From NCBI GenBank assembly GCA_030522415.1, contig CM060114.1, positions 23,479,304 through 23,543,303 of the forward strand: 64,000 nucleotides of DNA. The letters run 5' to 3'. Origin of the DNA: Channallabes apus (taxonomy: Eukaryota; Chordata; Actinopteri; Siluriformes; Clariidae). The translations under genes and the position numbers were made by a program. Position 1 is the first letter of the stretch. Every line of letters starts with the position of its first letter. Under the pieces are notes generated by a model. It ran no database searches. It was not told where the DNA came from and saw nothing but the letters and a program-made list of their open reading frames with translations. Below are positions 11,826 to 22,160 of the stretch, piece after piece.

Positions 11826-13467
11826 TTAAACACTGAGACACTGAGTGTCTGAGTCCCGAACACTATGTGGAAGACTATTCCATAATTGTGGGGCTTTGTG
11901 AGAAAAAGCTCTGCCCCCAGCTGTAGTTTTCATAATACGCGGGACTGACAAGCAGCCTGCATCCTTTGACCGAAGTAGGCATGGCGGATCGTAAGACACT
12001 AGCAGTTCACTCAGATACTGCGGTGCGAGACCATTTAATGCTTTATATGTCAAGAGTAGTATTTTAAAATCAATGCGAAATTTCACAAGGAGCCAATGTA
12101 GTGAAGATAGGATAGGGGTGATGTGCTCATATCTTCTGGTTCTACTGAGGACTCTCGCTGCTGCATTCTGGACTAGCTGAAGCTTGTTTATGCACCTAAC
12201 AGAACAACCAGGCATTACAATAGTCCAACCTAGAAGTGATAAAAGCATGAACTAGTTTTTCTGCATCTTTTACCGGCAATATATTTCTTATCTTGGCAAT
12301 ATTTCTGAGGTGAAAGAATGCTATCCTGGTGATATTATCTACATGAGCTTCAAATGAAAGGCTGGAATCTATAATCACGCCGAGGTCTTTTACTGTTGCA
12401 CTTGATGGAACAGAAAGGCCATCTAAAGTTACGGTGTGATCTAAGATTTTACTTCTAGCTGTATGCGGTCCTATGACTAGTAATATAACTTCTGTCTTAT
12501 CCGGATTAAGCAGAAGGAAGTTAATTAGCATCCAATTTCTTATGTCCTGCACACATTGCTCAACTTTAGTAAGCTGGCTTTTCTCATCAGGTTTTATTGA
12601 GACGTATAGCTGTGTGTCGTCAGCATAACAATGAAAACTAATACCATGCTTACGGATTATGTTGCCCAGAGGAAGCATGTAAAGGGAGAAAAGCAGTGGG
12701 CCTAAAACTGAACCCTGCGGAACGCCAAACTCCACTAGAGAACATGCAGAATAATCACCATTTAAGTCTACATACTGATAACGATCGGTCAAGTAGGATC
12801 TGAGCCAGGAGAGGGCTGTACCCTTAATTCCTACTACATTTTCTAATCTGTGAAGAAGAATAGCATGATCAATGGTGTCAAAAGCTGCACTGAGGTCGAG
12901 TAATACAAGCATAGTCACACAACCCTGATCAGAGGGCAATTGGAGGTCATTTACTACTTTAACGAGTGCTGTTTCTGTGCTGTGATGAGGCCTAAATCCT
13001 GACTGATACAGTTCATGTATGCCATTTCTATGTAGATATGAGCATAGCTGCTCCGCTACTATCTTTTCCAGAATCTTAGAGATAAAGGGGAGGTTTGATA
13101 TTGGCCTGTAATTGGACAGCTGACAGGGGTCGAGGTCAGGTTTCTTAATTATTGGTTTGATAACTGCTAATTTAAAAAATTTTGGAACATAACCAATGCT
13201 GAGTGAGGAATTAATTATTCTCAACAGCGGTTCTGTTATTACTGGTACTATCTGTTTAAGAAAATGTGTCGGTATAGGATCTAATATACAGGTTGATGAA
13301 TTTGCAGAAGAGATGAGTGAAATTAGTTCATTCTTTTCAAGAGGAGTAAAGTATTCTAGGTTTGAATCTGACATGGCTAGGTTATCATCTGTATCAATTA
13401 CATTGTTCGGTTTCAAAGCCTCAATTTTATGCCTGATATTTACAATTTTATTATTAAAAAAGTTCAT
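11826..13467 (-). pseudogene. L2 ORF2: reverse transcriptase and C-terminus
   Basis: The open piece 12196-13467 has 423 codons. It shows [10 protein letters not shown] around residue 192, [12 protein letters not shown] around 248 and the catalytic YADD at 281-284. It ends through a frameshift near 12200, and the C-terminal region continues in another frame at 11826-12248. The upstream linker continues beyond gypsy-1 at 18720. The active-site residues are kept, but the reading frame is broken in several places. In intact L2 elements this protein copies the RNA at a nicked target. Confidence 0.9.
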
Positions 13468-13614
13468 GAAGTCCTCACTATTGCATGATGTTGTTGTGGA
13501 GATTTCTGTAGTGGTCTTATTTCTGGTTAATTTGGCTACGGTATTAAATAAAAATCTAGGATTATTTTTATTTTCTTCTATAAGAGTGGAGAGATGCGTT
13601 GATCTAGCTACACT

Positions 13615-13996
13615 TGTCTGGATGAACTAACCTAGGTGACCAGAAGACGCAGCTTTAGCGGTTAGCCCAATGTAGCGTGGATGGTAAACCCAAACGCGGA
13701 TGTAAGCGAGTAGGCAGGATAACCACGCGATTTAGTATAAGGACTCTCACAAAAGAGGAACAAGGGAAAAACACAAATTTAACCCACGTCCTATAAATAC
13801 ACACACAATATCAGGAAGCAGAACCAAAGATAGTGAGTACTCACGGTTTAGCAGACGGACAGCCGGAACCGACATGGGCCGAAACTCAATGACTGAGCGG
13901 TAAGCTAACGTTTGTTTACCTCTTTTATACTTCCTGGTTTGGCGCCCTCCTTACTTCCGGGTCCTAGTGCCGGGCGGAGATTGAGTGTGCATGACA
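13615..13996 (-). repeat. gypsy-1 3' LTR (382 bp)
   Basis: On the minus strand it starts TGTCATGCACACTCAATC and ends CATCCAGACA, giving TG...CA ends. It contains GTATAAAAG (complement of 13922-13930), a likely TATA box. Compared with the 5' LTR it has scattered substitutions and one clustered difference near 13695-13705. Confidence 0.92.
13888..13898 (-). promoter_or_regulatory. Predicted first 11 nt of the gypsy-1 transcript
   Basis: The minus strand reads GCTCAGTCATT, beginning 31 nt after the start of the TATAAAA box (13923-13929). It is exactly complementary to the 11 nt next to the 5' LTR (18316-18326). This is the arrangement known for self-primed Tf1/sushi elements, whose RNA 5' end folds back as the primer. 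The 5' LTR copy (18600-18610) now has two mismatches. Confidence 0.7.
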
Positions 13997-14387
13997 GTAC
14001 CCCCCTGTCCAGGACTGGCTCCTGAAGGTCCTGGGTGGAGGATACCCGGCGACGGTAGTCTCGAATCAGTTCGGGTCGAGAATGAACCGGGCCGGGATCC
14101 AAGACCGCTCCCGAGGGCGCGAGTCGAGGATTCGGCGTACGGTGTAGGCGAGACCGCCGTCGATGATCCGGGGAGGAGGAGCTGGGGGGGTGGGTGGAAT
14201 CATGGGTGATGTGATGAAGGGTTTGAGTTGAGAGGTGTGGAATATGGGGTGAATCCGGAGCGCCGCAGGCAGCTGGAGCCGGTAGGTGACAGGGTTTGCT
14301 CGTAGTTTGATGCGGTATGGTCCGATGAAGCGAGGTGAAAGTTTCCGAGATTCTGTGTGCAGATGTAGGTTCTTTGTGGATAGCCAT
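13905..14387 (-). pseudogene. gypsy-1 integrase C-terminal tail, frameshifted
   Basis: The last part of this frame (reads [20 protein letters not shown] and on) is the end of pol after the chromodomain, out of frame with the main integrase piece. The upstream two thirds of the frame are only a shadow of the integrase. The end lies inside the 3' LTR, near 13905. Confidence 0.55.
13997..14010 (-). promoter_or_regulatory. gypsy-1 polypurine tract
   Basis: The minus strand reads GGACAGGGGGGTAC directly before the 3' LTR. A G-run touching the LTR is the expected plus-strand primer site. Confidence 0.65.
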
Positions 14388-15373
14388 ACCTTGTCACCTA
14401 CGTTGTACAATCGTCCCGGAGGGTGTCGACGGCAGTGCTGAGTGATGTAGCGATTATTGGCTCTCTGGATGGCGAGGTTGGCTTGGTTCCAGACCCGTCG
14501 ACACCTACGGACCAACAGTTGGGCCGACGGTACATCTTGATGGGTGAACATCGGAGGTTGGAAACCGTAGCACACCTCAAATGGGTTTAAGTTGGTGGCA
14601 GATGAAACGTGGAGATTGTGAGACAGTTCTGCCCAGATGAGATAGCGGGCCCAGGAGCGCTGGCGATCAGCAACAAAACATCTTAGGTAGCGCTCCAGTT
14701 GTTGGTTGGTCCGTTCCGTCTGACCATTAGTCTGGGGATGGTATCCAGATGACAGACTGCTGGTGGAATTGATCAGACGGCAGAAGGCCTTCCAGAACCG
14801 GGCGGTGAACTGGGGCCCTCTGTCCGAGACGATGTCCTTGGGGAACCCATGCAGGCGGACTACGTGTTCCATTATCAGCTCAGCGGTGGATTTAGCTGAT
14901 GGGAGTCCGGTGAGGGCCACCAAGTGCACTGCCTTGGAGAACCAGTCAACGATGGTGAGGATGGTGTTTTTTCCGTCGGAAACCGGCAGGCCCGTGATGA
15001 AATCCAGGGCGATGTGCGTCCAGGGCCGTCGAGGAACTGGAAGTGGTTGGAGCTCTCCCGGAGATGGTTGATTTGTATCCTTGGCGCTGGCGCACACCGG
15101 GCACGCCTGAACGAACTCCGTGACATCTCTTCTCATTGCGGGCCACCAGAACGCCTGTTCGACGAAGGACAGGGTTCTTCGGGCTCCCTGGTGTCCGGCG
15201 ACGGTAGAAGAGTGGCCCCACTGGAGAACTTCTGGTCTTAGTTCTTGGGGTACGTAAAGTCGTCCAGGCGGCACGCCTGCCGGTTTGGTCTCCACAGCCT
15301 GTGCCTGGCGGACCCTCGTCTCCAAGTCCCATTGAAGGGGTGCAATGATCCGTGAGGAGGTGATGACAGGCAC
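14066..15373 (-). pseudogene. gypsy-1 integrase with damaged chromodomain
   Basis: 435 open codons. The zinc-binding HHCC set is H54, H61, C91, C94. The DDE catalytic core is D124, D184, E220 with 35 residues between D184 and E220. The GPY-type region is followed by [17 protein letters not shown], which keeps the two edges of a chromodomain but lacks most of its core, so an internal deletion is likely. A frameshift separates it from the upstream RNase H piece, near 15470. In the family this enzyme joins the cDNA to host DNA. Confidence 0.92.
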
Positions 15374-15474
15374 GGGTTCCGCCCGGGGAAGGTCCTCATC
15401 GTGCTGTCTGGACAGGGCGTCGGCCTTGGTATTCTTGGACCCCGGGCGGTATGACAGATGGAAGTCATATTGTT

Positions 15475-16215
15475 CTAAGAACAGTGACCACGTGCCTGTC
15501 GTGGGTTGAGCTGTTTGAGGTTCCTGATGGTGATGAGGTTCTGGTGGTCGGTCCAGACGATGAATGGCTCACTGGCGCCCTGGAGCCAGTGACGCCATTC
15601 CTCCAAGGCCCACTTTATGCCCAGCAGTTCACGGTCCCCTACTCCGTATCGCTGCTGAGTGGGATTCAATTTCTTGGAGAAGAAACCACACAGGTGCAGT
15701 TTCTGGTCTGGACCTCGCTGGGAGAGAACGGCGCCGGCGCCCACATCCGACGCGTCCACCTCCACAACGAAAGGTTTGTTGGCATCGGGGTGGAGAAGGA
15801 TGGGTGTGGTGGTGAAGCGATGACACAATTCTTGGAAGGCGGAGTTGGCGGCAGGGGTGAGTCGAAAAGGGTGGTGCGAGGGCCTGGTCAATGTGGTTAG
15901 TGGTGCTGCAACTGTACTGTAGCCCCGGATAAAGCGACGATAGAAATTCGCAAACCCAAGAAACCGTTGAAGCTGTTTGAGTGTTCTGGGTAGGGGCCAG
16001 TGACGTACAGCTTCGAGCTTCTGTGGGTCCATGGCCACACTCTGGGGCGAGATGACAAAACCCAGGAACGTGGTGGAGTGCTTGTGAAAGGCACATTTTT
16101 CCAGCTTGCAGTACAGTTGGTGAGCGAGCAATCTCTTTAGAACGGCCTGAACATGTTGCATGTGTTCTTGGAGGTTGTGAGAGTAGATGAGGATGTCATC
16201 CAAGTAGACGAACAC
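15475..16215 (-). pseudogene. gypsy-1 reverse transcriptase (second half) and RNase H
   Basis: Opens right after an in-frame TGA at 16216-16218 and reads [11 protein letters not shown], the YLDD active site. [31 protein letters not shown] and IVWTDHQNL of the RNase H domain follow. It ends through a frameshift near 15475. The stop just before the active site splits reverse transcriptase into two frames on the same strand. Confidence 0.92.
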
Positions 16216-17352
16216 TCATCGGCCCAGCATATCCCTGAGGACGTCATTGATAAACTGTTGGAAGGCCGAGGGTGCGTTACAGAGTCCAAAGGGAATGACC
16301 AGGCTCTCGTAGTGTCCGGTGGGTGTGATGAATGCCGTTTTCCACTCATCACCCTCTCTGATGCGCACCAAGTTGTAGGCCCTCCGGAGGTCCAACTTCG
16401 TGAATACGGCGGCACCAGGGAGGGCGTCCAGGGCTGAGTTGGTGAGCAGTAGTGGGTGTCGGTTTTTTATGGTGATCTTGTTCAGCCCCCGATAATCGAC
16501 ACACGGGCGAAGTTCACCCCCTTTCTTCTTAACGAAGAAGAATCCCGCGGCCGCTGGCGAGGAGGAGGGCCGGATGGTGCCATGACAAAGGGCATTGGCG
16601 ACATACTCCTCCATAGCTTGCGTCTCGGTGGTAGATAGGGAGTAAAGGTGGCCGCGGGGGAGAATGGAGCCTAGCTGAAGTTCTATCGCTAGGTCGTATG
16701 GGCGATGTGGTGGTAGGTTGGTGGCTTTCCTCTTGCAGAAGACTTCAGCCAGATCTCTATATTCAGTTGGGATGGCGTTGGTGTCGACTTCGGGGGCCTC
16801 GGACTTCTTGGAACACGTCCCAGCCTGTGCCCGTAGGCAGAGTTCAGTGCAGGTCGGCCCCCACTGGAGGATCCGGTTTTGTGCCCAGGAGATGAGAGGG
16901 TCATGCTGTAGCAGCCAGGGATAGCCGAGTATGACGGGAGGAGACGAGATGGGGGTGAGATAAAACTGTAGCTGTTCCTGGTGTTGGTCGATGACGAAAG
17001 TGAGTAGTTGGGTCTGGTGAGTGATGGGGCTGGTTGAGAGGGGCCGACCGTCGACTGATGTAATGCGAAGAGGCTGGGATAATGCCTCGATATTCACCCC
17101 CATTTCTTTGGCATAGGTGGAGTCAATAAAGTTACCTGCGGCACCAGAATCGATAAACGCAGTACTTAAGACCCGTTTGTGGCCAAACTGGAGGGTTACC
17201 TGAACCATGAGGCGAGAGGTGGTGGCGTTGGTGATGGTGGAGAGGTGGATGGGGCCCGGTGAGTCTCTCCTCCTGCTCACCGAGTCTGCGCGTTTCCCGG
17301 GCGCAGTGGGCAGATTGCTCGGTGGTAGGCCGCCGACCCACAGTAGGCACAC
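16216..17352 (-). pseudogene. gypsy-1 protease and reverse transcriptase (first half)
   Basis: 378 codons. The aspartic protease motif [10 protein letters not shown] begins at residue 68 and the reverse transcriptase begins around residue 200, with [20 protein letters not shown] and [15 protein letters not shown]. It terminates at 16216, two residues before FVYLDD. The first 25 or so residues overlap the end of gag in another frame and are probably not translated from this ATG. Confidence 0.92.
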
Positions 17353-18325
17353 AAACCCTCTCGAAACCGGCGTTCTCGTTCCGCCACGGTCAGGGAGGCG
17401 CGCCCTAATTGCATGGGTTCCCCGGCTCCGGTGTTAACCACGGCAGGAGGTGAAGATCCGACATGTTCAGTGGTGGCGGGAGTGAAGATGGTTGGTGGTC
17501 GAGCTGGAGGGTAGGTGTGGGTGGAGGTAGGCGGCAGGGTCCTCGAGGCTGGCTTCGGATGGGAGAGGAGGCGCTGGTCAATGCGGAGGGCGAGCTGAAT
17601 CAATCCCTCCGGGGTGGCTGGTAGCTCTCGTCCGGCTAGTTCGTCCTTAATCCGGGAAGCCAGTCCCTCGTAGAAGGATGTCCGGAGCGCAGTATCTCCC
17701 CAAGATGTCTGTACAGCGAGGGTGCGGAATTCTGCAGTATAACAGCTCACGGACAATCCTCCCTGCCGCAGGTGGTAAAGCTTGGTGTCGGTCTCCACCT
17801 CGCCGCAGGGTGTTCGAATGTCATCTTGAGTTGACGGGTGAACTCACTGTAGGAATGGGCGGTGTCAGAATCTGATCGAATTACTGCCGTGGCCCACTCA
17901 GCTGCCTGCCCGGATAGCAATGAGATGAGGAGAGCAATGCGTAGCCGATCGGTGGAGTACTTGGTGGAATTGAACTTAAACACCAGATTCAGTGATGTTA
18001 AAAACACACTGCATCTCCCGTCGGTGCCATCCCATTTGTCTGGAAGCGCAAGAAATACATCAGAAGGAGGGGGGGGGGGGAGCTGGTGCGGCGCTGCGGC
18101 CGCCGCGACGGGAGGCCAGCTAGCCGCGCCATCTACAGCCGCGCGGAGATCCGCGTTCTCCCGCCGGAGCTCCGCGACCTCGCGGCGCAAGGCCGCTACG
18201 TCTTGGAGGCCCCGGCGCAGATTAGCGATCTCTCCGGTTAGCTTATCGATGAGTGCGGCGTGGCGATCTACCACGTCGCAGATGTGCGCATGATCCGCTG
18301 GGTTCACCGCGGAGGGCTCAGTCAT
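17277..18325 (-). pseudogene. gypsy-1 gag (nucleocapsid-like)
   Basis: The ATG at 18325 lies only 2 nt inside the LTR border and overlaps the primer-binding site. The first frame (17747-18325) holds a coiled-coil-like N-part rich in leucine, arginine and alanine, followed by the capsid-like region. A frameshift near 17780 leads to the second frame (17277-17798), which ends with a CCHC-type knuckle [14 protein letters not shown]. There the histidine is one place later than in the usual CX2CX4HX4C. Gag packages element RNA in the family; this copy is broken. Confidence 0.85.
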
Positions 18326-18326
18326 T
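18316..18326 (-). promoter_or_regulatory. gypsy-1 primer-binding site, self-priming type
   Basis: The minus strand reads AATGACTGAGC, one base after the LTR. It does not look like the 3' end complement of a usual host tRNA primer. It is complementary to the predicted RNA 5' end in the 3' LTR (13888-13898). The related gypsy-2 has the same 11 nt at 21034-21044. Confidence 0.7.
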
Positions 18327-18327
18327 C

Positions 18328-18708
18328 TGTCAGGATGAACTAACCTCGGTGACCAGAAGACGCAGCTTTAGCGGTTAGCCCAATGTAGCGTGGATGGTAA
18401 ACCCAAAGGCATTATTAGCGAGTAGGCAGGATAACCACGCGATTTAGTATAAGGACTCTCATGAAAGAGGAGCAAGGGAAAAACACAAATTTAACCCGCG
18501 TCCTATAAATACACACACAATATCAGGAAGCAGAACCAAAGATAGTGAGTACTCACGGTTTAGCAGACAGACAGCCGGAACCGACATGGGCCGAAACTCA
18601 ATGAATGAGTGGTAAGCTAACGTTTGTTTACCTCTTTTATACTTCCTGGTTTGGCGCCCGCCTTACTTCCGGGTCCTAGTGCCGGGCGTAGATTGAGTGT
18701 GCATGACA
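18328..18708 (-). repeat. gypsy-1 5' LTR (381 bp)
   Basis: TG...CA ends as in the other LTR, followed by the TSD ACACT at 18709-18713. TATAAAA is the complement of 18635-18641, so the promoter driving the full-length RNA would be here. Confidence 0.92.
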
Positions 18709-18719
18709 ACACTAAGAGC

Positions 18720-19722
18720 TTTCCTATACTTCAGAATGCTCTCTTTCCATACTATTTGAAATACTAACAATTTAGTTTGACGCCATTTACGCTCTAATTT
18801 CCAAGCAGTCTGTTTTAATTTGCGCGTGTGATCGTTATACCAGGGAGCGAGTTTCTTATCTCTAATAATTTTTCTTTTAGCTGGAGCTGCATTATCTAAG
18901 GTACAACGAAATGACGACTCTAAATATTCAGTCGCCGATATTTAGTTCTGTGGGGTCAGACGGTGACCTAATCAAACTCTGGGAGATTACTGATAAAACT
19001 CTGTGTGGTAGTTGATGTGAATGTACATTTAATACGGTAGCGCGGTGCTGTGCATACATTATCACTGTGACAGACTTGAATGGAGACAAGATAGTGATCT
19101 GAGATAATTTCAGACAGTGGAATTGTGAATACATTTCTTATAATTAATCCGAAAAATATTATTAGGTCTAAAGTGTGACCTGCTTTATGAGTGGGTCCTA
19201 CTACACACTGATTTACGCCTACGGAGTCCAGTATGGACATAAATGCTGTTCTCAGAGGGTCTTCTGGATTCTCAAAATGAATGTTCATTCAATGAAATCT
19301 CCAGCAATTAACAGTTTGTCTACAGAAACGACCAGGTCTGAGATGAAATCTGCAAATTCACTAAGAAATTCAGAATACGGCCCTGGAGGTCTGTAAATTA
19401 TAATTATTGAAATCGACTAAGCTGATTTAATTTACTTAAATACACTTATGTTACTATAAAGAACTTAAAATGAGTTAAATTTGTGTCCGTGTTTTTGTAC
19501 GATAGACAGATTATCATTATGAATAACTGCGACGCCTCCTCCTCTACCAGTTAACCGAGGATGGTGTATGTAGCTGTATCCAGGAGGACTAGCTTCATTT
19601 AGAGCTACATACTCGTCCTGTTTAACCCATGTTTCAGTTAAACAGAGTATATCAAACACCTGATGTGTGATAATTTCATTAACAATAACTGCTTTTGATG
19701 CGAGCGATCTAATATTTAACAA
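18720..19722 (-). pseudogene. L2-young endonuclease and linker, broken
   Basis: The N-part at 19465-19722 reads DILCLTETWVKQDEY and GRGGGVAVIHND. The C-part at 18968-19288 contains NIHFENPEDP, THKAGHTLDLI and the catalytic-type SDHYLVSI. The linker continues to gypsy-1. Pieces are in different frames and sequence near 19400-19465 is rearranged. This is the apurinic-like endonuclease that nicks target DNA in the L2 family. Confidence 0.88.
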
Positions 19723-19949
19723 TCCTAGCTTCAGGTCAGAGGTGCCAGCTGCGCATTCAGTATGATCTGAGTTTGTGGTCTTTATGTTAATTAAATTATT
19801 AAAAACAGACTTTGAGTCTTTCTACATTTTTGCTTAGCTAGGGGAACAGACACAGTCTCAATATGGTGAACCCTGAGTGATGACTCTATGCAGCTAGCAG
19901 ACGGTTGGTTTAGCCTGTCTGTCTGCTCCCTGGCCTGGGCTCTGGATTG

Positions 19950-20171
19950 TCACCGATTAACTAGACCTCTACTGAGACTATGAGCTATACTACAGGAAAT
20001 GAGAGCAGCACCTTCCCGAGTGGGATGGACACCGTCCCGCCCTAACAGGCCAGCTTTGCCCTCAAAGGTCTTCCAATTATCTATAAAGCCCACATTATTT
20101 TTGGAGCACCACCTGGACATCCAGCGGTTCAGCGACCATAACCTGCTGTAAGCTATGTCGCCACGTCTCAT
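19950..20171 (-). pseudogene. L2-young ORF1-type esterase C-terminus
   Basis: 73 codons ending in GRDGVHPTREGAAL and further residues. The GxDGVHP block is the C-terminal catalytic Asp/His region of SGNH/GDSL esterases, a domain known in ORF1 of CR1/L2-group LINEs. The N-terminal part is missing because the element starts near 20197. It lies upstream of the endonuclease, as expected. Confidence 0.7.
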
Positions 20172-20197
20172 TGGGATGGGACCAGAGCATATTACAA

Positions 20198-20598
20198 ATG
20201 AGGTAGCGGGCCCAGGAATGCTGGTGATCAGCGATGAAGCATCTCAGGTAGCGCTCCGGGGAACAAAGTTTGGAAATTATAATGTTCAACGAATAGTGCC
20301 CACCGCGCCTGTCTCGGGTTGAGCTGTTTTAAGTTACGGATGGTGATCAGATTTTGATGAAGCTTTCTTAATGTCCCATGGGGGTGATGAAGGCCGTCTT
20401 CCACTCATCACCCTCTCTGATGCGCACCAAGTTGTAGGCTCTTCGGAGGTCCAACTTCCTGAAAATGTTGACACCAGAGAGGGCGTCCAGGGCCGAGTTG
20501 GTAAGAGGCAACGGATGGGGAGAGGGCAGATGGCTCTGTTGTGCGCCGCAGATCCACAATACGCACAGAGTCCGACGTTCTCTCTCTGCAGTGGTCAA
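20198..20598 (-). pseudogene. gypsy-2 integrase and reverse transcriptase scraps
   Basis: 20198-20289 reads ERYLRCFIADHQHSWARYLI, matching gypsy-1 integrase. 20368-20598 reads [20 protein letters not shown] and [15 protein letters not shown], matching gypsy-1 reverse transcriptase. The protein between them is almost entirely deleted. Non-functional. Confidence 0.85.
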
Positions 20599-21043
20599 AT
20601 CTGAACAAAGAACCGCCGTGGCCTACTTGGCTGCCTTCCCGGACAGCAACGAGACGAGAAGGGCGATGCGCAGCCAGTCTGTGGAGTATCTGTTGGAATT
20701 CAACACTACCACAAGATCCTGCGCGGTTAGAAAAACAATACATTTCCCATCCATGCCGTACCATTTATCCAGTAGAGCCAAAAAATATCAGAGGGGGAAG
20801 AGGGTTGCGGCGCAGCAGCCACTGCGACAGGCGGTGGACCAGCCGGAAGAGAGGCAGCCTTGCGGAGCGCCGCGTTCTCCCACCGCAGCTCCGTCACCTT
20901 GCAGCGCAAGGCCGCAATGTCTTGGACGCTACTTTGGAGAGCTGCGACTGCTCAACTAACTGCTCAATCAACTCTGCGTGTCTGTTTACCACATTGCAGA
21001 GGTGAGCGTAATCCGCTGGATTTACTGCTGAAGGCTCAGTCAT
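20590..21043 (-). pseudogene. gypsy-2 gag fragment
   Basis: Starts at an ATG complementary to 21041-21043, placed as in gypsy-1, and shares its opening MTEPSAVNPAD. Frames break several times and no zinc knuckle is left. Confidence 0.75.
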
Positions 21044-21045
21044 TC

Positions 21046-21343
21046 TGTCACAGGCAACCGGAGGCGGATCAGAAGACTAGCAGTTAGCCCTTGTAGCGTG
21101 GACGGTAAACCCAAACGCGGAAGTAACGTGAACAGGCAGGATAACCATGCGATTTATTGTAAGAACTATCTCATGCAGAGAGCAAGAGTTTACACAAATA
21201 AACCAGCGTTCTAGCGACACACACTCAATCAGAAAGAAGACCCAAAGTGGTAAGTACTCACGGAGAATCGCTTTATGCTTCCTGAACCACAACCGTACTA
21301 TTTCCGGGTCCTAGTGCCGGCTGCGGAGGGAGTGCACATGACT
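21046..21343 (-). repeat. gypsy-2 LTR
   Basis: About 298 bp, clearly related to the gypsy-1 LTR (shared GTAGCGTGGA, GGTAAACCCAAACGCGG and GGGTCCTAGTGCCGG) but shorter. The segment corresponding to the start of the RNA is deleted. It joins Tc1-C at about 21344. Confidence 0.8.
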
Positions 21344-21538
21344 GACTGAGCTTTAGCTATTTTGCAAAGAACAATGGGCAAAAAATTCACTCTCTAGATG
21401 TTCAAAGCTGGTTGAGACAGACCCCAAATGACTTGCAGCTGTAATTGCAATACAAGGGTATTGAGTCAGGGGTGCTGAATACAAATGCATGCCACTTTTC
21501 AGATATTTATTTGTAAAAAAGGTTTTAAAAACCATTTA

Positions 21539-22110
21539 CAGTGGAGATCGAAAGTTTGGGCACCCCAAGTAAAAATGTCTATTATTGTGCATAAAGAAGC
21601 CAAGGAAAGATGGAAACATCCCCAAAAGCCATCAAAATGCAGATAAGACATTCTTATAATATGTCAAAAAGAGTTGGATTTTATTTCCACCTTTTACGCT
21701 TTCAAAATAACAGAAAACCAAATAAAGGGGTCTGCAAAAGTTTGGGCACCCTGCAGAGTTAATACCTTGTACTGACCTCTTTGGCAAGCTGAGACCTGAC
21801 AGTGTCAGGGACTGTTCACAATCATTGTGTGGAAAGACCAGGTGTTGTCAATCTCAAAGGTTTTAAATGCCCAGACTCATCTGGCCTTGCTCCAACAATC
21901 AGCACCATGGGTTCTTCTAAGCAGTTGTCTAGAACACTGAAACTGATGAAACTGTAAATGATGAAAATAAAATAATTTTTTTTGACATATTATAAGAATG
22001 TCTCATTTGCATTTTGATGGCTTCTGGGGATGTTTCCATCTTTCCTTGGCTTCTTTATGCACATTAATACACATTTTTACTTGGGGTGCCCAAACTTTTG
22101 ATCTCCACTG
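21539..22110 (+). mobile_element. Tc1-type MITE with long inverted repeats
   Basis: Termini CAGTGGAGATCGAAAGTTTG and its complement, target TA at 21537-21538 and 22111-22112, 572 bp. The inverted repeats extend well over 100 bp and the centre holds no transposase. It was inserted in the right end of Tc1-C, whose sequence resumes at TATCATTTTC. Confidence 0.9.
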
Positions 22111-22160
22111 TATCATTTTCTATCCACCTCACAATTATGTTTCACTTTGAGTTGACTAGA

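Larger units (their letters stand above)
13615..18708 (-). mobile_element. Ty3/gypsy LTR retrotransposon, Tf1/sushi type (gypsy-1)
   Basis: A 5094 bp element with LTRs at 13615-13996 and 18328-18708, flanked by the 5-bp TSD ACACT (13610-13614 and 18709-18713). The pol order is protease, reverse transcriptase, RNase H, integrase, chromodomain remnant, as in chromoviruses. The LTRs differ at about 17 positions by eye (roughly 95-96% identical), so the insertion is not recent. It lies in the L2-young linker region, whose sequence resumes exactly across the TSD. Several frameshifts and one in-frame stop make it defective. Confidence 0.93.
10920..20197 (-). mobile_element. Long L2 LINE (L2-young), split by gypsy-1
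   Basis: Reading from the right, on the minus strand: an ORF1-type esterase C-terminus, endonuclease, linker, [gypsy-1 13615-18708 plus TSD], reverse transcriptase, C-terminal region, 3' UTR with a GA-rich tract, and an (AATTC)n tail at 10921-10938. Without gypsy-1 it is about 4.2 kb, near full length for L2/CR1 elements. A short repeat CAAAT flanks it and may be the TSD. It sits inside gypsy-2 integrase. Confidence 0.85.
10854..21343 (-). mobile_element. Degraded Ty3/gypsy element (gypsy-2), interrupted by an L2
   Basis: Minus-strand order from the right: LTR 21046-21343, gag 20590-21043, reverse transcriptase 20368-20598, a scrap of RNase H, integrase 20198-20289, then the L2 insertion, then more integrase at 10854-10919. 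The pieces at 10919 and 20198 join where intact gypsy-1 has GCCCAGATGAGATAGCGGGC (14630-14651), which shows they were one element. The 3' end of integrase and the other LTR are absent. It lies within Tc1-C. Confidence 0.75.
9620..22160 (+). mobile_element. Degenerate Tc1 transposon (Tc1-C), split by later insertions
   Basis: The left terminus is CAGTGGCTTGAAAACGTATT at 9620, preceded by the target TA at 9618-9619. Transposase remnants run from an ATG at 9962 (reads MKPKEHTRQVRDKV) past the QQDNDPK block near 10687, with many stops. Homology breaks near 10853 and resumes at about 21345 (AGCTATTTTGCAAAGAACAA), where the transposase C-terminus and part of the right end follow. The right inverted repeat is lost near 22160. 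The interruption is gypsy-2 with its own contents. A LINE tail (10337-10534) and a MITE (21539-22110) are further insertions. Confidence 0.8.

Noticed and set aside
15238..18293. Many 60-155 codon frames on both strands
   Set aside because: They are GC-rich shadows of gypsy-1 gag-pol; only the frames listed as gag, protease/RT, RT/RNase H and integrase carry motifs.
20408..21005. Several overlapping open frames of 100-160 codons
   Set aside because: They are other-frame shadows of degraded gypsy-2 gag and pol.
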